DNA of 5,850 bases, from the NCBI GenBank assembly GCA_020200615.1, contig JAIVIH010000336.1:1-5850 (forward strand). The letters run 5' to 3'. A program made the position numbers and the translations under genes. Positions 1-5,575 of the stretch are shown here, one piece after another. The stretch comes from Actinomycetota bacterium (GTDB lineage: Bacteria; Actinomycetota; Acidimicrobiia; Acidimicrobiales; AC-14). Position 1 is the first letter of the stretch. The number at the start of each line of letters is the position of its first letter. The notes beneath the pieces were generated by a model that saw only the letters and a list, made by a program, of their open reading frames with translations, searched no databases and was not told where the DNA came from.

Positions 1-151
1 CCCACCGGTCGCGGAGGTAGCGGGCGGCGGTGGTGGCGGCGTCGGCGGCGTCGTTCCAGCCCTCGAAGGCGGCGATCAGCACCGGCCGGCGGAGCTTGGG
101 CCGGTCTTCCCAGCGCACGGAATCCACCCGGCCACGGTACCGGCCCCTCAC
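1..151 (-). CDS. PAC2-family protein, N-terminal fragment (runs off the left edge)
   Basis: Only the first 50 codons are in the window. From the GTG at 151 the product reads MRGRYRGRVDSVRWEDRP, then LRRPVLIAAFEGWNDAADAA and a helix ending YLRDRW. A beta strand followed by 'AFEGWNDAADAA' is the N-terminal signature I associate with actinobacterial PAC2 (proteasome assembly chaperone 2-like) proteins, usually about 280-300 residues. Their bacterial function is not established. I chose the GTG at 151 because it overlaps the exporter stop as GTGA, matching the ATGA overlap at the other end of the exporter gene. GTG at 127 or 118 would also be in frame, and the first 8 residues (Arg/Gly-rich) are not obviously conserved, so the start is uncertain. 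It is the third gene of the marR-exporter operon and probably relies on translational coupling; no clear Shine-Dalgarno is visible. Confidence 0.75.
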   Translation of the reverse strand, partial: MRGRYRGRVDSVRWEDRPKLRRPVLIAAFEGWNDAADAATTAARYLRDRW

Positions 152-3100
152 CCGGTAGCCGCACCGGCCGCGGCGAACGCTCCCCAGAGCCGGGCGTAGG
201 CGCCCGTGCCCGTGTCAGCTGACGGCTTCGCCGTCCCGGTCGGGGCCCCAACCCCGGCCTCCTCCGAAGCGGCGGGGGCCCCAACCCCGCCGCCGGCCGT
301 CCCGGCGGCCAGGAGCTGCTCGTGGGTACCCGTCTCCACGACCCGGCCCTTGTCGATGACCACTATGCGATCGGCGCCCTGGGCCGTCTGCAGCCGGTGG
401 GCGATGATCAGCGTGGTCCGTCCCGACGAGAGCACGCCCATGGCCCGGACCACTCGGGCCTCGGTGGCCAGGTCGAGGGTGGACGTAGCCTCGTCCAGCA
501 GGAGGATGGCGGGGTCTACGAGCCAGGCCCGGGCCAGGGCGATCAGCTGCCGCTGACCGGCCGACAGGGAGCGCCCTCGCTCGGCCACGACGTGCCGGTA
601 GCCGCCTGACAGGCGGGCGATGAACTCGTGGGCCCCCACGGCCCGGGCCGCGGCCTCGACCTCGGCGTCGCTCGCCTCGGGATGCCCGTAGGCGATGTTG
701 TCCCGGATCGTTCCCGAGAAGAGGAACGCCTCCTGAGGCACGTAGCCCAGTTGGCGACGGTAGGCGCCCAGGTCGACGTCGGTGAGAGGTATTCCGTCGA
801 CCAGCACCCGACCTTCGGTGGGGTCGTAGAACCGGGCCGCTAGCTTGACCATGGTCGACTTGCCCGCGCCCGTCTCGCCCACCAAGGCCACCGTCTCCCC
901 GGGCGCCACGTCGAGGTTGACCTCGGACAGGGCGTCCTCGTTGGCCCCCGCGTACCGGAACCCGACCCCTTCGAACCGCAGCGCCCCCCGAAGGGGCCCG
1001 GGCTCCACGGGGTGGTAGGCGGCCCGAACCGAAGGCTCGGTGGCCAGCAGCTCGCCGATCTTGGCCAGAGAGGCGCGGGCCTGCTGGTAGGTGTCGAACA
1101 CCTGGGACAGTTGCTGGATGGGTGAGAACAGCAGGTTGAGGTAAAGCAGGAAGGCCACCAGCTCGCCGGGGCTGAGGGAGCCCGTGGCCGCCAGCCGGTA
1201 GCCCACGCCCAGTACGACGGCCGCGGCCAGCACCGAGAGCAGCTCGATGAACGGGAAGTAGGTCGCCACCAGTCGCTGGGCGGTCATGCGGGCGTCGAGG
1301 TGGTCCCGGGCCACGCGCTGGAAGTCGTCGATGTTGCGCTCCTGGCGGGCGTAGGCCTGGGCCACCCGGATGCCGGAGACGCTCTCCTGGAGGTTGGCGT
1401 TGACCGTGGCGATGCGCTCCCGGGCCGTGCCGTAGGCCCGGTCCGACCGGCGCCGGAACCACACCGTCGCCGCCGCCAGGGGCACGAGGGTGGAGAGCGT
1501 GACCAGTGACAGCTGGGGGTTCATCACCGCCAGGACGACGGCCACGCCGGCCAGGGTGATGACGCTCACCACCGCGTTCACCAGGCCGGTCTGGAGCAAC
1601 TGGGACAGGGCCTCCACGTCGGTGGTCATGCGGGTCATGATCCGGCCCGACAGCTCCCGCTCGTAGTAGTCGAGGCCCAAGCGCTGGAGGTGAGCGAAGA
1701 TCCGGATCCGCAGGGCCAGGAGGAGTCGCTCGGCGGTGCGGCCCGTCACCCGTTGCTGGGCCCACACCACACCCCAGTCGGCCACGGTGACGGCCAGGAA
1801 CACGGCCGTCACCGTCCATAGGGCCGCTCGCGAGCCGTCGACCACACCCCGGTCGATCCCGGCCCGCACCAGGGCCGGCCCCGCCAGCGAAGCCAGGGCG
1901 TCGAGGACGACGAGGACGAGGCCACCGGCCAGGGCTCGGCGGTACGGGCGCAGAAATCGGCCGAGACGGAAGTCGGGGTCCGGCTCACTCTCCCGGCCGG
2001 CGTCGACGCCCGGGTCGTCGGTCCCCATGGCGTGCATCCCGAGCATGCCTTCGGGCGGAGGTCCGGCGGACGCCTGGGCCCGAGCCGCCCGCTGGCTGCC
2101 GTCACCCTCAGCCGGCCAGGCCGAGGCGGTGACCTGCCCCGGGGCCCAACCGGCGGCGCCGTCACGGTCGCTGACGACCTCGTCGTCGCCCTCCAACTCC
2201 GGCCCCACGACCTCGTCGCAGGCGTCGCCCGGGCCGGCGAGGAGGAGCCGGTACAGCGGCGAACGGGCCAGCAGCTCCTCGTGGGTGCCTGCGTCCACCA
2301 CCCGCCCCTTGTCGACCACGGCGATGCGGTCGGCCAGGCGCAACGTCGACCGGCGGTGGGCCACGAGCAGCGTGGTGCGCAACCCCCGGCGCCCGGCGAC
2401 CGGTCCGCTCATCAGCCTCCGAAGCGTGGCGTGGATCTCCTCCTCGACCCGGGCGTCGATGGCCGACGTGGCGTCGTCCAGCACCAGCACCCGGGGATCG
2501 GTCAGCAGCGCCCGGGCCAGGGCGACGCGCTGACGCTGGCCTCCGGACAGGCTGAGGCCGCCCTCACCCAGGCGGGTGTTGTAGCCCTCGGGCAGGGCGA
2601 CGATGAACTCGTGGGCCTCCGCCGCCCGGGCCGCCGACTCGACCTCCGCGTCGGTGGCGTCCGGTCGCCCGTAGGCGATGTTGGCCTTGACCGTGTCGGA
2701 GAACAGGAACGTCTCCTCGAACACCACCCCGATCTGCCGTCGCAGCGAGTCCAGGCTGACGTCCCGCACGTCCACCCCGTCGATCCGGACCGTCCCCTCT
2801 TGGACGTCGTAGAAGCGGGGCAGGAGGAGGGCGACGGTCGACTTCCCGGAACCCGACGGGCCCACCAGCGCCACTGTCTCGTGGGGGGCGATGGTGAGGG
2901 TGAAGTCGGCCAGCACCGGCTCCGAGCGCAGGTAGCCGAACCGGACGCCCTCGAACCGCAGCTCACCGTCGCCCCGCGGCAGATCCTGGGCATCGGGTCG
3001 CTCGACCACCACCGGCGTGGAGTCGAGCAGCTCGAAGATCCGCTCGGCGCCGGCGCGGGCCTGCTGGGCGATGACGGTGAGGGAGGACAGCATCCGCACC

Positions 3101-4011
3101 GGCGAGACGAGCTGGAGGAGGTAGGTCGAGAAGGCGAGGAAGGTGCCGATGCTGATCCGGCCCTCGAGGGCGAGCCAGCCGCCGAACGCCACCACCGCCA
3201 CCTGGCCCAGGGACGGCACGGCCTGAAGGGCGGAAGTGAACCCCGCCTGGATGCGGACGGCCCGCATGTGGGAGCCGAACAGGGCCCGTGACGCGCCGAC
3301 CAGGCGGTTCAGCTCCTGGCCTTCCTGACCGAACCCCTTCACCACCCGGACGCCCGAGACCGCCTCCTCGACCACCCCGGCGACCTCGGCCGCCTTCTGC
3401 TGGGCGTCCCACGCCGCGGGGAAGACGGCGGTGCGCAGCCGGAGGGCGATGACCGTGACCACGGGCACCACTAGGAGGGCGACCACGGTCAGCAGGGGTG
3501 ACAGGGCGACCATGATCACCAGCGAGGCCACGAGGAGGACGACGTTCCCGCTGAACAGCGGGAGAAAGGCCAGCAGGCCTTGGACCAAGGCGACATCGGA
3601 GCTGGCCCGAGAAACGAGCTGCCCGGTGTGGAACTCGTCATGGCGGGCGAAGTCGAGGCGCTGCAGGCGGGTGTAGATGTCGTTCCGCAGGTCGTATTGC
3701 ACGCCCAGGGCGACCCGCCCGCCCACGTAGCGGCGGACGTGGGCGGCCCCGAAGCGGACCAGGCCGGCGGCCACCAGCAGGCCCAACCACAGGCCGAGGG
3801 GCCGCCGCCGGGCCAGGATGACGTCGTCGACCACGATCTTCTGGATGACGGGGGTCAGAGCGGTGACGGTGAGCCCTCCGAGGGCGGCGCCGAAGGAGAG
3901 GACCACGTCCCGGCGGTGGGCCCGCAGGTAGGGGAGCAGACGTCGGATCCAGCTGTCGGGCCGGGTCTCGGTGGCCTCGACGGCCACGGCGGCCGCGCCG
4001 TCCTCCGTCAT
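148..4011 (-). CDS. Single-chain ABC exporter with two TMD-NBD halves, NBD1 degenerate
   Basis: A 1287-residue ATP-driven membrane exporter of the type IV (ABCB-like) fold, ordered TMD1-NBD1-linker-TMD2-NBD2. Hydrophobic segments lie in residues 35-312 and 693-966, about six per half. NBD1 has Walker A GPSGSGKST (384-392), E432 where the Q-loop Gln is expected, signature LSGGQ (488-492), Walker B D512 followed by D513 instead of the catalytic Glu, and H-loop H552. NBD2 has Walker A GETGAGKST (1045-1053), Q1093, LSAGQ (1149-1153), D1173-E1174 and H1205, all canonical except Ala in the signature. By analogy with TM287/288 and TmrAB, one ATP site (NBD2 Walker motifs with NBD1 LSGGQ) should hydrolyse and the other mainly bind. 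An acidic, Pro/Gly/Ala-rich linker spans about 592-680. Residues 1236-1271 are a Gly/Ala-rich insertion coinciding with a structured repeat. The ATG at 4011 overlaps the marR stop (ATGA). The same frame stays open upstream to 4302, but that part is out-of-frame marR sequence. Substrate unknown; drug or lipid export is inferred. Confidence 0.95.
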   Translation of the reverse strand: MTEDGAAAVAVEATETRPDSWIRRLLPYLRAHRRDVVLSFGAALGGLTVTALTPVIQKIVVDDVILARRRPLGLWLGLLVAAGLVRFGAAHVRRYVGGRVALGVQYDLRNDIYTRLQRLDFARHDEFHTGQLVSRASSDVALVQGLLAFLPLFSGNVVLLVASLVIMVALSPLLTVVALLVVPVVTVIALRLRTAVFPAAWDAQQKAAEVAGVVEEAVSGVRVVKGFGQEGQELNRLVGASRALFGSHMRAVRIQAGFTSALQAVPSLGQVAVVAFGGWLALEGRISIGTFLAFSTYLLQLVSPVRMLSSLTVIAQQARAGAERIFELLDSTPVVVERPDAQDLPRGDGELRFEGVRFGYLRSEPVLADFTLTIAPHETVALVGPSGSGKSTVALLLPRFYDVQEGTVRIDGVDVRDVSLDSLRRQIGVVFEETFLFSDTVKANIAYGRPDATDAEVESAARAAEAHEFIVALPEGYNTRLGEGGLSLSGGQRQRVALARALLTDPRVLVLDDATSAIDARVEEEIHATLRRLMSGPVAGRRGLRTTLLVAHRRSTLRLADRIAVVDKGRVVDAGTHEELLARSPLYRLLLAGPGDACDEVVGPELEGDDEVVSDRDGAAGWAPGQVTASAWPAEGDGSQRAARAQASAGPPPEGMLGMHAMGTDDPGVDAGRESEPDPDFRLGRFLRPYRRALAGGLVLVVLDALASLAGPALVRAGIDRGVVDGSRAALWTVTAVFLAVTVADWGVVWAQQRVTGRTAERLLLALRIRIFAHLQRLGLDYYERELSGRIMTRMTTDVEALSQLLQTGLVNAVVSVITLAGVAVVLAVMNPQLSLVTLSTLVPLAAATVWFRRRSDRAYGTARERIATVNANLQESVSGIRVAQAYARQERNIDDFQRVARDHLDARMTAQRLVATYFPFIELLSVLAAAVVLGVGYRLAATGSLSPGELVAFLLYLNLLFSPIQQLSQVFDTYQQARASLAKIGELLATEPSVRAAYHPVEPGPLRGALRFEGVGFRYAGANEDALSEVNLDVAPGETVALVGETGAGKSTMVKLAARFYDPTEGRVLVDGIPLTDVDLGAYRRQLGYVPQEAFLFSGTIRDNIAYGHPEASDAEVEAAARAVGAHEFIARLSGGYRHVVAERGRSLSAGQRQLIALARAWLVDPAILLLDEATSTLDLATEARVVRAMGVLSSGRTTLIIAHRLQTAQGADRIVVIDKGRVVETGTHEQLLAAGTAGGGVGAPAASEEAGVGAPTGTAKPSADTGTGAYARLWGAFAAAGAATG
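199..306 (-). other. Low-complexity insertion near the exporter C terminus (residues 1236-1271)
   Basis: Between the conserved end of NBD2 (GTHEQLLA, ending at residue 1235) and the terminal helix starting YARLW (Y1272) lie 36 residues rich in Gly, Ala, Pro and Thr, with GVGAP twice. In the first half of the same protein the equivalent gap, between GTHEELLA (ending 582) and YRLL (Y587), is 4 residues. The surplus is 32 residues, or 96 nt, a multiple of three. The 80-nt structured repeat lies entirely within it. The comparison of the two halves is direct; that the repeat caused the insertion is an inference. The segment follows all ATPase motifs, so it is probably tolerated as a cytoplasmic surface loop. 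Confidence 0.75.
221..300 (+). repeat. Structured palindromic repeat, copy A (three hairpins, inside the exporter ORF)
   Basis: Three consecutive inverted repeats lie here. Hairpin 1 (221-235) is GACGGC-TTC-GCCGTC, a 6-bp stem. Hairpin 2 (238-259) pairs GGTCGGGG with CCCCGGCC (one T-G wobble) around loop CCCCAA. Hairpin 3 (269-293) pairs GCGGCGGGG with CCCCGCCGC, 9 bp, around loop GCCCCAA. A second copy is at 5475-5554 in the same window orientation: 49 of the first 56 aligned positions are identical, and about 64 of 80 without gaps. Copy A is antisense to the exporter gene's coding direction; on the coding strand it reads GGGGTTGGGG twice, giving the GVGAP peptide units. No other full copy was found in this window. 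The family is unnamed to me. Confidence 0.85.
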
Positions 4012-4445
4012 GACCGCCGGAGGTCGGCCCCGGCAGGCCCCGCGGGCCCGGCGTCGAGGGCAGCTCCCAGCCCCGCTATGGCTTTCAGCAAGGAGGCCGG
4101 CTCCCCGGTGTCGGCCAACACCCTGGCCAGGGCGGCGCCCATGGTCCTCTCCGCCTCTTGAAGGGCTCGCTTCCCTGCCGGGGTCAGCGCGATCCGGATC
4201 GAACGGCGGTCCTGGGGCACGGGCTCGCGTTTGAGGTACCCGCGAATCACGAGGCCGTCCACGGCGGCGGTGATGGTGGGCTTGGCCACCGCCAGGTCGC
4301 ACGCCAAGTGAGTCGTCCGGTCACCGCCCTCGTCCACCGCGGCCAGCACGCGGTACTGCGGGAACGAGAGTCCGTCTAGCGAGCACTCCAGCAGTCGCGC
4401 CAGCCGGGACAGCGTCCGCACCGCCTGAGGGGCATCATCGGGCAT
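4008..4445 (-). CDS. MarR-family transcriptional regulator
   Basis: A 145-residue winged-helix DNA-binding protein, the usual MarR length, expected to act as a dimer in the cytoplasm. An N-terminal dimerisation helix (about 5-23) precedes 'LSFPQYRVLAAV' (26-37), the typical second helix of the family. The helix-turn-helix lies at about 44-71, with the recognition helix around 53-68 (VAKPTITAAVDGLV). The wing spans about 72-92 and carries the family's DxR-type motif as D79-R80-R81, then IRIALTPAGK. The C-terminal helices (93-131) complete the dimer interface, and the last 12 residues are Gly/Pro/Ala-rich. Two cysteines (C21, C49) are present, but C21 does not align well with the OhrR peroxide-sensing Cys, so redox sensing is not claimed. 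The gene is first in an operon with the exporter, with ATGA overlap, a classic layout for a ligand-relieved efflux repressor. It probably represses its own promoter through the palindromes at 4462-4485. The inducing ligand cannot be predicted. Confidence 0.93.
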   Translation of the reverse strand: MPDDAPQAVRTLSRLARLLECSLDGLSFPQYRVLAAVDEGGDRTTHLACDLAVAKPTITAAVDGLVIRGYLKREPVPQDRRSIRIALTPAGKRALQEAERTMGAALARVLADTGEPASLLKAIAGLGAALDAGPAGPAGADLRRS

Positions 4446-4452
4446 GCTCTTC

Positions 4453-4482
4453 AGGGTAGTCGTTCGACGCTCGAACTGTTCA
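4453..4482 (-). promoter_or_regulatory. Predicted marR-exporter operon promoter, leaderless type
   Basis: On the minus strand, a TACCCT hexamer (4458-4453) fits the TAnnnT -10 pattern and is followed by 7 nt (GAAGAGC) and then the marR ATG at 4445. Transcription would therefore start at or next to the start codon. An 18-nt spacer upstream of it is TGAACA (4482-4477), which matches 4 of 6 bases of TTGACA. No properly spaced Shine-Dalgarno exists: GAAGAG ends only 1 nt before the ATG. The promoter is a pattern-based prediction; the operator palindromes overlap its -35 and spacer. Confidence 0.5.
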
Positions 4483-4485
4483 GTT
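4462..4485. promoter_or_regulatory. Two overlapping inverted repeats, candidate MarR operator
   Basis: GTTCGA-CGC-TCGAAC (4462-4476) is a perfect 6-bp inverted repeat with a 3-nt centre. It overlaps AACTG-TT-CAGTT (4474-4485), a perfect 5-bp inverted repeat with a 2-nt centre, and the shared zone also contains GAACTGTTC. The sites occupy the spacer and -35 of the predicted marR promoter and lie 23 bp or more upstream of the predicted desaturase -10 box. MarR dimers typically bind short palindromes of this size in their own promoter, so autorepression by occlusion is the natural model. Control of the divergent desaturase gene is possible but less certain. Confidence 0.6.
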
Positions 4486-4507
4486 ACGTTGCCAGCCTTC
4501 CCCCGAG

Positions 4508-4513
4508 TAGGCT
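4508..4513 (+). promoter_or_regulatory. Predicted -10 box of the desaturase gene
   Basis: TAGGCT fits the TAnnnT -10 pattern and ends 10 nt before the ATG at 4524. A start site 6-7 nt downstream of the box would leave a leader of only 3-4 nt, so the message would be leaderless or nearly so. There is no Shine-Dalgarno between the box and the ATG (the sequence is AACGCCCCGC). A convincing -35 at 16-18 nt spacing is absent; TTGCCA at 4489-4494 resembles TTGACA but sits only 13 nt away. Confidence 0.45.
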
Positions 4514-4523
4514 AACGCCCCGC

Positions 4524-5447
4524 ATGGACGACGCCATCTTGCTTCAGGAACTCGCCCCTGTGGCCGAGCGCCTTCTCGAGCGCCACCTGGCCACGGCCCG
4601 CGAATGGATGCCGCACGAATACGTGCCCTGGAGCCGGGGGCGCGACTACGAGCAGGGCGAGCACTGGGAGGAAACGCCGCTCACGCCGCCGCCCGCGGTG
4701 CGCAGCGCCCTCTTCGTCAACCTGCTCACGGAAGACAACCTGCCGTACTACTTCGGCACCATCGACCGTGTCTTCGGAGACGAGCATCCCTGGCGTGAAT
4801 GGGTCCGCCGCTGGACGGCGGAGGAGATGCGCCACGCACTCGTCATCCGGGACTACGTGGTCGTCACCCGGGCCATCGACCCGGTCGGCCTCGAGCACGC
4901 CCGGATGCTTCAGGTGAGCAACGGCGAGGTCCCCGAGCCTCCCGACGTCCCCGAGGGCCTGGTCTACGTCGCTCTCCAGGAGCTTGCCACCCGTATCGCC
5001 CACCGCAACACGGGCAAGATGCTCGAGGACTCACGGGGGTACGAGCTCCTGTCCCGCGTCGCGGCCGACGAGAACCTCCACTTCCTCTTCTACCGGGACC
5101 TGACCACGGCCGCCATCGAGATCGACCCCTCGGCCATGGTCCTGGCCATGGCCAACCAGGTGCGCAATTTCCAGATGCCGGGCACCGGGATCCCCGACTT
5201 CTCCAGCCACGCCCGGGCCATCGCCGCAGCCGGGATCTACGACCTCGCCATCTTCCTGGAGCAGGTGGTGGTTCCGGTGGTCCAGCAGCACTGGCGCCTC
5301 AAGTCGCTGGAAGGCCTCAGCCCCGAGGCGGAGATCGCCCGGGAGTCGCTGGTAAGGCACATCGAGCGTCTCGGCAGAGTGGTCGCCCGCCAGGCCGAAC
5401 GTCGCGAGGAAGCGGCTGTGAGCCAGCGAGTCGGCGCCGTCCGCTGA
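4524..5447 (+). CDS. Acyl-ACP desaturase (soluble di-iron, DesA-like)
   Basis: A 307-residue soluble ferritin-fold protein of the acyl-[acyl-carrier-protein] desaturase family, which uses a di-iron centre, O2 and reduced ferredoxin to insert a cis double bond into a carrier-bound acyl chain. The whole ligand set is visible: E70 in NLLTEDNLPYY, E101 and H104 in AEEMRH, E153 in LQELATRIAH, and E183 with H186 in ADENLHFLFYRD. The order and spacing resemble the plant enzyme (E105, E143/H146, E196, E229/H232). The N-terminal block LAPVAERLLERHLATAREW with HEYVPWSRGRDY is also typical. There are no membrane segments. The length is close to mycobacterial DesA1/DesA2 and shorter than the plant enzymes, which carry transit peptides. 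The ATG at 4524 fits the conserved N terminus and follows a TAGGCT box. The last 15 or so residues are charged and poorly conserved-looking. Chain-length and position specificity cannot be read from the sequence. It diverges from marR and lies 128 bp before an FAD oxidoreductase gene in the same direction. Confidence 0.93.
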   Translation: MDDAILLQELAPVAERLLERHLATAREWMPHEYVPWSRGRDYEQGEHWEETPLTPPPAVRSALFVNLLTEDNLPYYFGTIDRVFGDEHPWREWVRRWTAEEMRHALVIRDYVVVTRAIDPVGLEHARMLQVSNGEVPEPPDVPEGLVYVALQELATRIAHRNTGKMLEDSRGYELLSRVAADENLHFLFYRDLTTAAIEIDPSAMVLAMANQVRNFQMPGTGIPDFSSHARAIAAAGIYDLAIFLEQVVVPVVQQHWRLKSLEGLSPEAEIARESLVRHIERLGRVVARQAERREEAAVSQRVGAVR

Positions 5448-5474
5448 CCCGTCGTCCGGCGGTGCAACGCCTTC

Positions 5475-5554
5475 TGCGGCTTCGCCGCCCCGGACGGGGC
5501 CCCAACCCCGTCCTCCTCCCGAGCGGCGGGCCCCAAACCCCCACGCCGGGCCGT
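5475..5554 (+). repeat. Structured palindromic repeat, copy B (intergenic)
   Basis: This is the second copy of the element at 221-300, between the desaturase stop (5447) and the oxidoreductase start (5576). Hairpin 1 (5476-5488) is GCGGC-TTC-GCCGC. Hairpin 2 (5492-5513) is a perfect 8-bp stem, GGACGGGG with CCCCGTCC, around loop CCCCAA. Hairpin 3 (5524-5548) is weaker: CGGCG pairs with CGCCG and a further GG with CC across a bulged A. Relative to copy A, an A-T pair became G-C in hairpin 1 and a T-G pair became A-T in hairpin 2, so pairing is kept. Hairpin 2 could attenuate or terminate desaturase transcription, but no T-tract follows, so an intrinsic terminator is only weakly supported. The remaining intergenic bases hold the oxidoreductase promoter box and nothing else I recognise. 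Confidence 0.85.
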
Positions 5555-5563
5555 ACGTCCTCC

Positions 5564-5569
5564 TAGCCT
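5564..5569 (+). promoter_or_regulatory. Predicted -10 box of the FAD oxidoreductase gene, leaderless type
   Basis: TAGCCT fits TAnnnT and is followed by 6 nt (GGCCCC) and then the ATG at 5576, placing the expected transcription start on the start codon. No Shine-Dalgarno is present. No recognisable -35 is seen; that position falls in the third hairpin of repeat copy B. The box suggests the oxidoreductase can be transcribed independently of the desaturase. Confidence 0.45.
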
Positions 5570-5575
5570 GGCCCC

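Noticed and set aside
215..1819. A 534-residue minus-strand frame within the exporter
   Set aside because: It is a shifted frame of the second exporter half, dominated by Arg/Gly/Pro, while the other frame carries perfect ABC motifs.
2138..2160. A GGGGCCCAACCGG stretch as a third copy of the repeat
   Set aside because: It shares only a short GC-rich string, lacks the CCCCAA-loop stems and lies in the normal linker coding sequence.
2032..3291. A 419-residue plus-strand open frame opposite the exporter
   Set aside because: It is the antisense shadow of NBD1 and TMD1 codons in GC-rich DNA; composition is His/Gly/Arg-rich without any domain.
4012..4302. A 97-residue N-terminal extension of the exporter frame
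   Set aside because: It is out-of-frame marR sequence, Arg/Gly/Pro-rich, with no family similarity; the ATG at 4011 overlapping the marR stop is the natural start.
5492..5513. Separate annotation as a rho-independent terminator
   Set aside because: The stem is strong but no T-tract follows, and the same hairpin occurs inside the exporter gene, so it is better treated as part of the repeat.
4799..5566. A 255-residue plus-strand frame overlapping the desaturase
   Set aside because: It is a shadow frame; the desaturase frame contains the complete di-iron ligand set.
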